Shown here one piece after another: positions 34,536 to 46,398 of a stretch of DNA of 64,000 nt (the first letter of the stretch is position 1; every line of letters begins with the position of its first letter). The stretch is taken from NCBI GenBank assembly GCA_004431415.1, contig QPMI01000043.1, forward strand, positions 62,001 through 126,000, written 5' to 3'. The position numbers were made by a program, and so were the translations under genes. The notes beneath the pieces are model-generated. The model ran no database searches. It saw nothing but the letters and a program-made list of their open reading frames with translations, and was not told the DNA's origin. Source of the stretch: Cyanophora paradoxa (lineage: Eukaryota > Glaucocystophyceae > Cyanophorales > Cyanophoraceae).

Positions 34536-36228
34536 ATGGAGCAGCCGCCGGCGGGAGCCGCGAGCTTGCCCATCGATCTTCTGGCGGTCGTGTTCTCGTT
34601 CCTGTGCGCCGAGGACCGAGCGCGTGCGGGTGCCGTCTGCAGGGCGTGGCGCATCCTTGCAGAGCAGCCCGACGGCTGGCGCGCTCTCACGCTGCGCGTC
34701 GTGGCCTTCGGGAGGGGCGTGCAGGACTGGCAGCGCGGACTGAGCGCATACGAGCCGTGGAAAGGCGATGCCGCGAAAGACCTGCAGCTCACCGGCCTGC
34801 GACCCATCGGCCCAAGCGCCGCCGCCGCCGTCCTGCGGCAGCCGCGTTTCGCAAAGGCGCGTCCTGCAGCTGCCTCGCTTTCGCGCGCGCGCCATGCCGC
34901 CGTCGTGTGACGTCCCGGCGCGCAGCTAGAGGAGGTTGCGCTCGAGATTGGGGTCCGCGCGCAGCTCAGCGCCGCGCGCTTCGGCCTGCAGCTGACGAGC
35001 GCGCGGCGGCAGGCGTTCTGGGGCGGCTACGTCGGTGTGGGCCACCCGTGGGACGCCTCGTTCGCGGCGCTGGCGGCCGCGGTGCCGCCCTCGGCGCGGC
35101 GGCTCTCGCTGCGCTTCTGGGATGGCGGGCGCCCCGCGAACCTGGGCGACGCCTCGCACTGGAAGCTGGCGCTCCCGAGCCTCCGCCTCGCCGCCGGGGC
35201 GCCGGGCCTGGAGGAGGTCCACTTGCTCCACGGGCCCGTCGAGACGGCCGCCCCCGAGGGCCTCGCCACCCTCGGCGGGCCCGCCAGCGCCGTCCGCCAG
35301 TGCGCCCCCGCCCTCCGCCGCCCCCGCCCCCGGAGGCGCCGCCCGAGCTCGGCGGGGGCAGCCTGGGGGCGTGCGTGGACACGTGGAACGGGGCGGAGTC
35401 CCTCGCCGCCCTCCGCGCCGCCTTCCCCAAGCTCCAGACCGTCGGCCACGGCACGCCCCCCGCCCCGCGCCGCCCCTACCCCGCCGCGTCGCCGCCTGAC
35501 GGGCCGCAGTGTGGGCGAGCGGGGAGGCGTCGCTGCGGGCGCTCGCGGGGAGCGGGGTGCGGCCCCTCGCCCTGCAGCTCTCCAGCGCCCGCTTCGGGCC
35601 GGCGGGGCCGGGCGCCCGCGCCGCGCGGGATCTGGGGCGGTGGTGGCGGGCGGGCGCTGCGGGGCAGTGGCGCTGCGCTTCTGCGAGGGGGTGGGGGCCC
35701 TCGGCGACGCCCTCGCGGGGGTGCGCGCCCTCGAGCTCTGCGCCCGCGCCCCCTTCGACGCCCCCTTCCTCCACTGGCTCCGTGCCCGCCCCGCCTGCCC
35801 CCCGCGCCCCAGGCCGGCGGGCGACGGGCCGGGGCGGCAGGGACGGGGGCGCACGCGGCGAGCGTGGAGCGGCTGGCGCTGGAGGTGGCGGCGGGGACGG
35901 CCCGGAGGCGCCGCTGCTGCTCGCGGGGGCCCCGAGGCGGCCGCCGCCCTCGCCGCCCTCCCGCGCCTCCGCTGCCTGCGCCTCGGGCCCCGCGGCCTCG
36001 CCGCCTGGGCCCCGCCTCCGAGCTCGCCGCCGCCCTCCCCGCCGCCTGCCCCGCCCTCCGCGAGGCCGCCCTTCTGCCCCCGCCCCGGTCCCCGAGCTCT
36101 CCCGGCGCGCGCGGGGCGGGGCGGGGCCAGCGGCCGCCCCCGCGGCGCTCCTTGAGGCAGACGCCCTCCTGCAGGCCGCCCTCGCCCGCCGCCGCCCCGC
36201 CCCGCCCCGCCCTCGACTATCCAACTGA
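34536..36228 (+). CDS. F-box protein with leucine-rich region
   Basis: A clear F-box sits near the N-terminus: SLPIDLLAVVFSFLCAEDRA then AVCRAWRILAEQPDGWRALT (about 34563-34690). It should bind Skp1 and target substrates to an SCF ligase. Downstream exons (LEEVALEIGVRAQLSAARFG, SARRLSLRFWDGG, AAGAPGLEEVHLLHGP, AAFPKLQTVGHG, VERLALEV, ALPRLRCLRLG) look like degenerate leucine-rich repeats. The last exon ends PRLSN-stop at 36228. Around 35900-36010 the expected frame is lost at C-runs (GGGGCCCC near 35930) that are intact in the inverted copy at 43.9-44.5 kb. So either this gene carries frameshifts or the sequence has homopolymer errors. It is related in layout to the F-box gene at 10.5 kb. Confidence 0.7.
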
Positions 36229-36296
36229 ACGCCCTTGCATTTATATCTGGTTCTGCACTCTCGGCTTTGCTAGTGTACTCGGGAGGGGGCACTGGG

Positions 36297-38235
36297 TCAG
36301 GCGCGCTTGCGGAAGAGGTAGTGGGAGACGAGCCACTCGTTGCCGCCGGCGAAGGCGAAGCACTCGGCGCAGGCGATGAAGAAGAGGCGCCAGTAGACGA
36401 ACCACTTCGTCGCGTTCTCCTTCCCGTACGTCGCCTCCAGGATCGGCCACACCTCCTGCCCCGCCCCCGCGCCCCGTGTCAGGGCGCCTCGAGGCCGAGG
36501 GGCGGGGCGGGGCGGGGCGGGGCGGGGCGGGGCGGGGCGGGCGGGCCTTCTTCTTGGCGTCGAGGTTGGCGAGCCAGGCCTCGGAGGTCTTGCCGTAGTG
36601 GGTGCCGGAGACGCGCCAGTGGTCGGCGAGGGCGAGGTCCTCCTGGAAGTACGTCAGCAGGTTGTCCGACGGCATCGTCCCTGCCCCGCCCCCGCCCCGC
36701 CGCCCCCGGCCCCGTGAGAGGGAGCCGGGCGGCGCGCGGGGGGGCGCGGGCACCGCCGGTGAAGAAGTACTTGGACATCCAGTCGGACTCGTCCCGCGCC
36801 TCGAAGTGGTACGCGTACCGCGCGTGCGTGAAGATGTGCACGAACAGCATCCTGTCCGAGGCGTCAGAGCGGGCGAGGGGGGGGGGGGGGGGGGGGGGGG
36901 AACGAGGGGGGGGGACCCACCCGCCCGGCTTGAGCCACTTGGCGACCTTGCGCATGAGCAGCTCGTAGTTCTGCAGCGGGGAGGGGGTCGTCCGGGGCGG
37001 GGCGGGGGAGCGCGAGGGGCGGGGCGGGCCTTCATGTGCTCGAACATCTCGATGGAGACGACGCGGTCGAACTTGGCGGCACCGGCCTCGAACTCGTTCA
37101 TGTCCGCCGTCACGATCGTCACGTTGCTGAGGCCGCGCTTCTTGCACTCCCCGTCGATGTGCTCCTTCTGCGACCGCGAGTTCGACACCCCCGTGATCCG
37201 CGCCTGCCCGCCCCCGCCGCCCCGTCAGCTGAGCCAAAACGGCCCGGCCCCGCTGGGCCGGCTACCGCCCTCAGGCGACGGGGCGGGGCGGGGGCGGGCC
37301 TTGGGGAACTTCTCGGCCATGTAGAGGGTGCAGGAGCCCCAGCCGCAGCCGAGCTCAAGGATCTCCTGCCCGTCCGCCAGCTGGGCCCGCTCCGCGTACT
37401 TCGCCAGCATCACCTGCCCGCCCCGCCCTGCCCCTCGGCCCCGGGCGCCACGGGGCCGGCCGGCGCGGAGCGGCGGGGCGGGGCGGGCCTCCTCGGCCTG
37501 GTCGAGGCTGGTGATCCCCGCCGGGAAGTAGCACGAGCTGTACTTCAGCCGCTTCCCTGCGCCCCCGCGCCGGCCCCGGCCCCCGCGTCAGCGCGCCGGC
37601 GCGGCCTGGCGGCGCCCGGCGGACCCAGGACGTGGAGGAAGAACTCTGTCGGCAGCTCGCTGCCGGCCCGCAGTCAGAGCCGGGCTCGGGGCCAGGGGGG
37701 TGGGGGGGCGGTGAGCCCCTCCCAGCGGGGCGCCTGCGCACTAGTGCTGCTCGTTCGCGTCGCGAGTGTTGACCTGTGCACGTGCCCGGGCCCGCCGCGG
37801 CAGCCGCCGCTCAGCCGCGGCGCCGCGCGCCCCGGGCGGCCCGGACCGCACCGCGATGGGCATCTTCTTGAGCGAGGCAACGAAGCGCATGAGGTGCGCC
37901 TGCGCGCGGTTCACTGTCACGAGGCGGCGAGCGCGACGCGGACGGCAGGCGGGGAGGGCGCGCGCCTGCTGCGCCTCGATATCGTGCTTCTCCTCCTCGT
38001 CGAGCCGCGCCTGCAGCAGAGTGCGGGTGCCCTTGCGGATGAGGAAGTCCGGCACCATCTGAGCGCGGGCTCAGGGGCGTCGCGCGGGGTTTCCGATCGC
38101 CAGCGCACGTTCTTCTCCACCAGCTGCATGAGATTCTTCATGAACCTGCGCGGGGGCGGCTCAGTCCCCAACCGTCGCCGCGCGCTTCGGCAAGTGCGGT
38201 CCGGCCTGGTCGAAAGCGCCCTGCTCGCACCACAT
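36297..38235 (-). CDS. SAM-dependent methyltransferase, cyclopropane-fatty-acyl-phospholipid synthase family
   Basis: The family transfers a methyl or methylene group from S-adenosylmethionine; relatives are CFA synthases and coclaurine N-methyltransferase-like enzymes. Read on the minus strand: [33 protein letters not shown] (about 38050), [40 protein letters not shown] (about 37550), the SAM-binding loop [20 protein letters not shown] (about 37360), [62 protein letters not shown] and finally [14 protein letters not shown]-stop at 36297. This matches the family end to end. About eleven short exons; most introns begin GCCCGCCCC, and one near 36.89 kb holds a G run of more than 20. The first exon is uncertain; the Met at 38235 is a candidate. 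The natural substrate cannot be told from sequence. Confidence 0.88.
36456..36546 (-). other. Example of a GC-AG intron in the methyltransferase gene
   Basis: The minus-strand junction is AAGAAG then GCCCGCCCGCCCCG at the 5' side, CCTGACACGG as likely branch point, and GGGGCAG then GAGGTG at the 3' side. Removing these 91 bases joins LDAKKK to [13 protein letters not shown] in frame, exactly as the protein family requires, so the 5' splice site is GC rather than GT. Confidence 0.85.
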
Positions 38236-38497
38236 CTTGCTTAACGAATCTCTTGCCTGCGCTCGACCGCTCCGAATCGACTGCTTGACTCGCTTCCGAA
38301 ACGGGTGGTACCCCGCTCGACGCGGCACGCCGGCACCGTCCGGCACGTGTTGGTGGCGCCGCCAGCGTTCATATCTGAATTTCTGAAGCGCATTTGCAGC
38401 CGAACTCCTCAAGCCGAAGTCGGCGGCGCTTTGCCGCTCTCCTCCGTAAGGAGACAAACCCACCTGCTCAAGTCGCCCCCGGCGCTGTAGCTCCAGC

Positions 38498-40337
38498 ATG
38501 GCGCTCCAGCATCCGACCGTACTCGGCCCGGGCGGGCTAGCGATGCCCTACGCGCAGTACAGCCCCATCTCGCCCATGCCTTCGGGCTCCGGCTCGAACA
38601 TCCAGCCTCAACACCCGCCCCAAGGCGTGCAACTCTCGGCGTGGGCTTCGCAACAGCGGGACAGGTATTTCGCGCTTGAAGGAGAGGCGCGCTCCCTCAC
38701 CGGCATCGAGTCGAAGCTCGCCGAGCAGGTCGCTGTGCTTGCGCGCCTCGCGCGACGCCACACTGATCCGGCGCCGCGCAGGACTCCATAGTCCAGCAAT
38801 TCACGCGGGTGAAGCAGAGGGCGGACGCGCACGTGCGCGACATGCAGGGGGTTATGGACCAGGCGCGGAAAAAGCTCTCGCAGCAGGAGGACAAGTTCTT
38901 CATGAAGGTCTTCCAGAAGAAGTGCGCGAATTCGAGGCCGCGCCGCGCCTCCGGCCGACGCGGCGCTGGGCGCAGCAAGCACGAGCAAAAGCTTGACCAG
39001 AAGGCGCGCGCCATCGAGTCGGCGGAGCGGCAGCTGGTGGAGGCGCAGGCGGAGGCGACGGAGGCCGGCCGCACGCTGGCGCCGGCCGCGGCGGAGCTGG
39101 AGCGGCTGCGGGCGATGGCGGCGCGGCGCGGGCAGATCGTTGCGGAGCAGGAGCAGGTCCTCCACGTGAGCTCCGCCCCCGCCCCCGCGCCCCCCGCCCG
39201 CCTCGGCGCGCCGCAGCGAGCCGAGGCTCGGTGGCAGAACCTGTTCGCGGGGTTCGCGGCGGGGGACGAGCGGGAGAACGCGGTGGAGGGGCAGGTGGGG
39301 CAGCTGGCGGGCCTGCACAACCAGATCGCGGCGGCGCTGCGGGACCAGGAGATCGGCCTCCAGCACGTCGCCCACGCCGCCGAGCTCATGACCGACATGC
39401 TCAAGGCCCGCCCGCCCCGCCGTTCCCCGGCCCCGCGCTCGCGCTGACGGCGGCCCGGGGCAGACGCTGCGCTCGGCGGCCTTCTCGAATACGATGGACA
39501 TGTTCTCCGACGGCCTCCTCGGCATGGCGCGTGCCGCCGGCGACGGCGCTGTTGGCGGCGCTCGGGCGCGGCGCTGAGGCGCGCGGCGGGGGGGCAGGTG
39601 GCCGGCATGCAGACGAACGCGGCCCTGGGGAAGGTCCGCCAGCAGGGGCGCCAGGCCCAGGCCTGCCTCGCCCAGGCCCGCCGCTACAGGCCCGCCCCCC
39701 GCCCCCGTCCCCCCGCCTCCCCGCCCCTTCCTCACGCCCCCGCAGCCCCTTCATGCCGATGGTTCGCGACACGAGCAACATGGGTGCGCGCAGGCGCGCG
39801 GCGCGCCCGCGCGGGGCCCGCTGAGCGGGCGGTGGGGCACAGGCTGGGGCAACCTGAACAACTTCGTGAACGTCGTGTTCGACAACATCTTCGGTGCGGC
39901 GCGCGCCCCCCGCACGCCACGCCCCCGCCCGACGGGCGGCCTCGGCAGGGGACATCATGCAGGCGGCGATCATCAACGAGCAGACGGGCCACATCAAGCG
40001 GGCGCTGCAGGACGTGAGCTACAACCTGGCGTGGCAGCAGCAGTTCGTGGGGAACATCCGGCGCGACCTGGCGGCGAACTCGCAGCAGCTCGAGGCGGCG
40101 CGCAAGCAGCTCGTGCAGGAGCGCATCCGCCTCATCTCGATGATGACCTCGCCCGCCGGCCCCGGCCCCGCCGCCTCCATGCGGGGCGCCCCGATGCATG
40201 CGCAGGGCCCCTCCGCCCCGCTCTACCCCTCCGCCCCCTCCCCCTACGCCTCCGCCGGCGTCTCCCGCGCCTCCTTCCCCCGCGCCCCCTCCGCCAAGCA
40301 GCCGCCGCCCCAGCACGACTACAACCCCTTCCGCTAG
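38498..40337 (+). CDS. Coiled-coil protein of unknown function
   Basis: The product is not recognised. The first exon starts MALQHPTVLGPGGLAMPYAQ at 38498. Helical, charged exons follow: QQRDRYFALEGEARSLTGIE, FTRVKQRADAHVRDMQGVMD, KLDQKARAIESAERQLVEAQ, NLFAGFAAGDERENAVEGQV, AALRDQEIGLQHVAHAAELM, AGMQTNAALGKVRQQGRQAQ, then NLNNFVNVVFDNIFG and IINEQTGHIKRALQDVSYNL. It ends in a Pro/Ser-rich tail PQHDYNPFR-stop at 40337. Long amphipathic helices with little hydrophobic core suggest a coiled-coil scaffold. At least eight short introns separate the exons. The mention of structure is inference from composition only. Confidence 0.6.
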
Positions 40338-40593
40338 CGTCCCCCGCCCCCGCCCCCCGCCTCCAAAATCCCGCCGCTCCGTCGGATGCGGTTTGTACAG
40401 CTTTCGCATTGAAACGACTATCGATCGCACCGCTCCGCGTGTGCCGGCCGTGCGGGAGGGTCACCGGCGGCGAAAGAGGTCCATGAGGGCGCGGAGGGGC
40501 GAGCCGCGGCCGCCTCCGCCCGTGCCAGGCGCCCTGCCGCCGCCCGCCTCACGCCCGCGCGCGCGGAGCCGCGCTCGAGGGGCGTCGGACCGC

Positions 40594-41797
40594 TCACAGG
40601 CACTTCTCCTCCGGGAGCGCTGCGAGCGGGCCGGTGTCGGGCCGGCGGCCAGCGGGTAGCGGGGAGAGGGGGGGGGCGGGCTGGGGCGGGCGGGCACCAT
40701 TCGGGGGGTTGCCCGGCTTGTAGCGCACCGATATCGAGTTCCTGGAGGGAAGGGGCGGTCGGGAGGGGCGGCGGGGCAGGGTCGGGGGCGGGGCGGGGCG
40801 CGGACACGCAGTGGCGCTCGTTGGTGTCGGTGAAGCGCTCGCCCTCGAAGACGTGCCCGAGGTGCCCGTCGCAGCGCGCGCACATGATCTCCACCCGCCG
40901 CATCCCGAACGAGTTGTCCACCCTGCGCCCCCGTCAGGCACCCCCGCCGCCCCGCCCGGCGCCCGGCCGCACTCGATCTTGACGCTGCCTTTGTAGCACT
41001 TGTCGAAGGCGGGCCAGCCGCAGCCCGAGTTGAACTTGCTCGCCGCCGAGTAGAGCGGGTTCCCGCACCCGCGGCACTCGAAGTAGCCATCCTGGCCCCG
41101 CGTCAACCCCCGCCGCAGCCGCCGCGCCGGCCGCAGCGCACCTGGGGGTAGCTGCGGGGCGCGGGAAGGGGAGGCGGGTCGTGTGAGGCGGGAATGTGCG
41201 CACAAGACGGCGACGAGCATCACTCACAACTTGTCTGCGCGCGAGGGCGTTCAGAGGCGAAAGGAACGGGCGCCGGGGCGGGGCCGCGCACCGTACTCGC
41301 CCGTCGTGGCGCGCTCAGTGCCCTTCTGGCGCAAGACGCTGCATGCGAGCCGTCAGAACGCCAATCGGCGACGATCCGCGGGCCTCGCGCACTAGTACTC
41401 CTGCTCGGAGAGCTGCTTCTTCCACTCCTCCTCCGTCTTGGCGACCTTGTCGCCTGCCGGACGCGAGCGTCAGCTCCTTGACAGCTATAGCGCGGCGCCA
41501 GGGGCGGTCCGTGCGGGCACGCGGCGTCGGCACGGCAGGCACGTGAGGCGTCGGCGCGGCAATGATATCGACGCGCGGCGCACCGGAGGCCATCACAGTC
41601 ACAGGCCGGGCGGCAGTGAAGATGACGGCGGCGGCGCCGATGAAGGAGACGGTCTTCGCCGCGACGCGCTCGCCGACGAACGACTTGACGAGCTTCTTTG
41701 AGGCAGACTTTGACGCGGTGGCCGAGCGGACGGAGCTCGAGGAGGTGCTCGCGAGGCGTGCGGTGCCGACGCTGCCGACGACGGTCGCTGCAAACAT
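40594..41797 (-). CDS. MSRB: Peptide methionine-R-sulfoxide reductase MsrB, plastid-targeted
   Basis: MsrB reduces methionine-R-sulfoxide in oxidised proteins. The start at 41797 gives a transit-peptide-like N-terminus ([20 protein letters not shown], then Ser/Lys/Ala-rich and a hydrophobic segment near residue 55). The catalytic domain follows in several exons: [20 protein letters not shown] (about 41430), [32 protein letters not shown] (about 41080) with [28 protein letters not shown] (about 40880) and TNERHCV/NSISV with the catalytic Cys. Zinc-binding CxxC pairs are present (CRGCG and CARC). The C-terminus splices to ALPEEKCL-stop at 40594; its terminal Cys could act as a resolving Cys. 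The divergent JmjC gene starts only 30 bp away. Confidence 0.88.
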
Positions 41798-41827
41798 TTG
41801 GAAGACTGCTCACTCGGGTACCCCCCG

Positions 41828-43637
41828 ATGTCGGCGGTCCTGCTCTTGTTCCGGCAGACGCTGGACGCGGTCCGACAATGGCACGAAGGTGCCGGTGCAA
41901 CGCACGTGCGCACGCGCCCCCCGTCCGACGCCCCGCACGCAGCGGTGCCGACGGACTGCCCGGCGGCGCTGCTGCGCCCCTCCCTGGAGCGAGCGGTCTC
42001 GCACATGCGCGCGTACGTGGCGGAGCTGCGGGAAGGCCTCGCCGGCTCCTCGCGGGAGGCCAGCGCAGCGGGCGCGGTAGCGGAGGAGGTCATCGATTTC
42101 AGCTGGGAGCGGCTGCACATCGGGCCGTGGAATGAGGTGGACGTCTCGTGGCGGGAGACGTATGCACTTGGCACGCTCGTCCGCGTCCTCGCGACCTTCC
42201 TCCCCGTGGCGACGGCTCTCGACGGGGCGTCGGGCGGCGGCGCCGGCGCGAAGGCGGCGTGCGTGGAGGCGATGCGGCTTGTAGATATGGGCCTCATGAT
42301 GGGCGGTCCGCGCCACCACGCCCCCCTCGAGGAGGCCGCGCGCGTCATCCAGGCACGCGCGCCCCGCCGGCGCCGCCGGCGCCTGCCCGCCGCGCGTCGC
42401 CTGAGGCCGGCGCAGGACTGGTGGGGCAAGCGCGATGGGGCGCAAGAGGAGGAGGCGGGGGCGCACGGGGCGACGGCGCCAGCGGGGCGGCTGCTGGTGC
42501 CCGGGGACGCATCGGAGGCGCCGGAGATCGCGCCGGAGCGGGCGGTGCCGCGGATGGAGGCGCCCCACATGGACGCCTTCCGCACCGGCGTCCTCGCCGC
42601 GCAGGCCCGCCCCCCGATCCCCTCCTTCGCGCGCGTCCGAGCGGGGCGCAGCGGCCGGCGGTGCTGACGGGGGCGATGGAGCACTGGCCGGCGCTGACGA
42701 CGCGGCCCTGGGCGGACCTCGCGTACCTCAAGCGCCGCGCCGGCCTCCGCACCGTCCCCGTCGAGCTCGGCTCCCACTACCTCGCCGACGGGTCCGCCCC
42801 ACCCGCCGCCCCGCCCGCCCGCCCGCCCGGCTGACTTCAGGCGGCGCGGGGCAGGTGGGGCCAGAAGCTGATGACGCTGAGCGAGTTCATCGACCGGCAC
42901 GTGCTGGCGCCCGAGCCCGGCGGCCCCGTCGGCTACCTCGCCCAGCATCAGCTCTTCGAACAGGCCCGCCCCGCCCCGCCCCGCCCGCCCCGCCCCGCCC
43001 CGCTTCGGCCTCACCCCGGGCGGCAGATCCCGGAGCTGCGGGGGGACATCGCGGTGCCCGAGTACTGCTACCTGCCGCCCCCCGGGGCCGACCGCTGCGC
43101 CCACGACCTCTTCGTCAACGCCTGGCGCGCCTTCCGCCCTCCGCCCCCAGCTCCGCGCCGGCCGGGCCCCGTGACGGCGCCAGCAGGTTCGGGCCCAAGG
43201 GGACCGTCAGCCCCTGCCACACGGACCCCTACGACAACCTCCTCGCCCAGGCCCGCGGCCCCCTCGCCCCATCTCGCGCCCATTGAGCCCGCGGCCGGAG
43301 CAGGTCGTCGGCCGCAAGTACCTGCGCCTCTACCCCCCCGAGGAGGGCCCGCGGCTGTACCCGCACGAGCCGCCCTCGCTGCTGACGAACACGAGCCAGG
43401 CGCGAGCGGCGCCCCTGCCCCTCGTTAGAAGCGCGGCTGGCGCCGACGCGCGCGCGCATGGGCGGGGCGCAGGCGGACGTGGAGCGGGCAGACCTGGCGC
43501 GGTTCCCGCTGCTGGCGGGGGCGCGCTGCGTGGAGTGCGTGCTCGGCCCCGGCGAGATGCTCTTCATCCCCCGCGGCTGGTGGCACTACGTCCGCTCCCT
43601 CGACCCCTCCTTCTCCGTCTCCTTCTGGTGGCGCTAG
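41828..43637 (+). CDS. JmjC-domain oxygenase, JMJD5/KDM8-like
   Basis: JMJD5 is an Fe(II)/2-oxoglutarate oxygenase reported as a protein arginine hydroxylase. The N-terminal helical region ([40 protein letters not shown]) fits the family. The catalytic part reads [15 protein letters not shown] (about 42660), [73 protein letters not shown] with the HxD iron ligands (about 43210), [20 protein letters not shown] and [20 protein letters not shown] with the distal His (about 43580), ending SFWWR-stop at 43637. All metal ligands are present, so it should be active. About eight exons with GC-rich introns. An earlier in-frame non-ATG extension begins at 41798 but ATG 41828 is preferred. Confidence 0.92.
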
Positions 43638-43861
43638 CGCTGTATCGCTGGTTAAATTAAAGACCGCCCCGGCGCCGGCGCTACAATTTTGCAAGCTTAA
43701 AGCATTTCAATCCACGCAACTCGCGAATCCACGAGGGGTGTTCAGCTGCAGTGAGGTTAACCCGCTCTTTAATGCTACGACCTTCGGGGGTTCGCCCCAC
43801 CGTAGTTTCTCAGAACAAAACGCTGACCATGACCGGATATAAACGAAAGAGCGTTCAATTC

Positions 43862-44520
43862 CATATCCGAGGGCGGGGCGGGGCGGGACGGCGGCGGGCG
43901 AGGGCGACCTGCAGGAGGGCGTCTGCCTCAAGGAGCGCCGCGGGGGCGGCCGCTGGCCCCGCCCCGCCCCGCGCGCGCCGGGAGGGCTCGGGGACCGGGG
44001 CGGGGGGCAGGAGGGCGGCCTCGCGGAGGGCGGGGCAGGCGGCGGGGAGGGCGGCGGCGAGCTCGGGGCGGGGGCCCAGGCGGCGAGGCCGCGGGCCCGA
44101 GGCGCAGGCAGCGGAGGCGCGGGAGGGCGGCGAGGGCGGCGGCCGCCTCGGGGGCCCCCGCGAGCAGCAGCGGCGCCTCCGGGCCGTCCCCGCCGCCACC
44201 TCCAGCGCCAGCCGCTCCACGCTCGCCGCGTGCGCCCCGTCCCTGCCGCCCCGGCCCGTCGCCCGCCGGCCTGGGGCGCGGGGGGGCAGGCGGGGCGGGC
44301 ACAGAGCCAGTGGAGGAAGGGGGCGTCGAAGGGGGCGCGGGCGCAGAGCTCGAGGGCGCGCACCCCCGCGAGGGCGTCGCCGAGGGCCCCCACCCCCTCG
44401 CAGAAGCGCAGCGCCACCGCCGCGCCCCGCAGCGCCCGCCCCCCACCACCGCCCCCACGTCCCGCGCGGCGCGGGCGCCCGGCCCCGCCGGCCCGAAGCG
44501 GGCGCTGGAGAGCTGGCCAT
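43862..44520 (-). pseudogene. Inverted 3' fragment of the F-box gene
   Basis: On the minus strand this matches the 3' part of the F-box gene at 35580-36228 almost base for base by eye, from LSSARFGPAGPGARAARD through ALLEADALLQVALARRRP to a stop at the same place. It includes intron sequence, so it arose by DNA duplication and not through mRNA. The F-box and first repeats are missing. Several one-base differences at C or G runs shift frame relative to the parent. It begins abruptly at CAGCTCTCCAGCGCC next to an AT-rich TATACGTATACG stretch. Confidence 0.85.
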
Positions 44521-46398
44521 GGAGGGCGACGGGCATACGTACATATATACGTATACGTATCGAACAAGCGCTAGTACATAAAGGGCCACTGACTTGCCGC
44601 GCGCGTCAGTTGGGTCCGGGGAAGGGCATTTAACCTCGGCGAATCCAAGATCTAGATGCAGAGGGCAGCTGCAGGGACTTATATAATTAAGCTTAAGCTT
44701 ATAATTAAGAAGGCGCGCGCGCGGTGGCCAGGCGAGCCGCCGGGCCGGCTCCGGCCGAGGCTGGCCATGCCAGGCGAGCTCAGCGGCTGTCCTCGCGATC
44801 GAGGCGAGCTGTCCTCTTAGAGGTAGACCTCATGATCAGGGCCTAGCGAGCTAGCTATAGCTATGTAAGGCGCGGGCCTTGGGAAGGGGGAGGGAACCTT
44901 AAGCTTGTCTGGCCATATGCATGGACGTGCTCGAGCTCCTGCCAGGCTGCGCATGCCCCGCGGCCGTCGCGCGCGTGAGGCGTGGCGGGTGCACGAGTGC
45001 GCATGTGCTGCGGGTGCACGTGCGTCCCGGCGTGGCTATATATATAGCTAGGGCCTCCGCGCGATCTGGGCGCGGGCGCGGGGACGCTGCTCAAGCTCAC
45101 GTTCCGCTCAGAAAGCTGCGCAGCGGGCCAGCTCATGATCATGATCAGCGGCGCCGGCTGCAGCAGGCGCCGGCATGCGCATCGCGCGCGCGCGGGGGCT
45201 CTGCGTCGCGCGGCGCGCGCGCCGCGCGGCCGCGGGCGTCGGCTTGTTGCAAGTGGCATAGCCGGCCAAGTGCGGTCGGCTTGCGGCCGGCTTGTGCAAT
45301 TGCGTCGGGGCGCGGTTGGCGCGGGTGAAGCGTGCGCGGCTGGCGCGGCTAGCCGCTGAGCCACAGCAAACTGCCGCGCGCGCGAGAGGCGTAACCATTG
45401 TTGAGCCGATCGAGCCGAGCTGCGGCGCCCGGGGGAGAAAGCGTGGGGGGAGAAAGTGGCCGGGGGAGACCGTAAAAAGACTTTTGCAGGGTAAGTTAAC
45501 GCACTCTCCAATGTGATTGGCTAGCGCGCGCGGCGTCCTCCCACGCGACCGCGTTCGCGCCCGGCCTCGCTCTTGCAGTACGGAATGTCAAACATGATGC
45601 GCGCAACGACCTCGAACTGGTCTGGCCCGTATATCTGCTCTCTGTGCGTCGCTGGACCCATTTTTGTCCCGGGTGTTGGTGCCTGTTCCTGGATCACCCT
45701 TTGGTCGGACGGGACCGGGAGACATGGTTTCGGGGTCCCCTGGGGATGCGCTTTCAGGATGTACCGCGCGGCCCCGGTTTTGCGGAGGTCGGGGAAATGG
45801 GATTTGGGTTAGGGTTGGCCAGTGGGCCCAAGGGACAGGGACAGGGGAAGTGTTTTACCCTTCCCCAATAATTCGATACGTATACACGCTTAAGATTCGC
45901 AGAAAAAGAAAGCCTGAATCCCGAAAAAATTCGATCGCGGCAGCTGCAGGTAGAATTCGAGGCGTTTAAGCTTATGAAATTAAAGAATTCGAAATGTATT
46001 GAATTGTTTTTGTACACGTAAACGTACAACGCTGTACATGCATGCGCATATAACGCAGATCATGAATTCGAAGATGATCGCAAGGCCCCGATGATCCGAT
46101 CGGTCATGATCAATGCCTGCAGCTGGCGCCGGCAGCCGGCTATATAGCTAATATAATTTATAAAGCATGGACATGTACATGCAGAAACGTACGCGTCGCG
46201 ATCGACGTCGACTACGAAAGTGAAAGCAGAGTCAACAGCAGCGCCTTGTATTTCGAAAGCTACTAGGCTACTATACGCTGAAGCGTGCAGCGTTCTTCTA
46301 AATAATAGTTTTAGCCCGAAATAGCGATATCTTGGTTCGAAATTCAAGCTTCGAATTCCGATCCACGGTGATCGTGATCGAGCTTGATCATAATCTCC
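44521..46398. other. Intergenic, mixed composition, no gene recognised
   Basis: The stretch has TATATA and GATC/CATG palindromes, GC-rich islands at 45.05-45.5 kb and AT-rich blocks near 44.65 and 46.0 kb. Open frames such as 45573-45812 lack the local codon bias and resemble no family. It may contain the decayed end of the adjacent inverted duplication. Confidence 0.5.

Noticed and set aside
44861-45511. Minus-strand frame of 216 codons with Arg/Ala-rich sequence
   Set aside because: It crosses AT-rich and palindromic DNA and lacks conserved motifs or plausible introns.
45573-45812. Small plus-strand ORF in the 44.5-46.4 kb gap
   Set aside because: Codon use differs from the neighbouring genes, no splice-linked exons are seen and the peptide resembles nothing.
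45801-45820. Telomere-like GGGTTAGGGTT
   Set aside because: It occurs once and is not part of an array.
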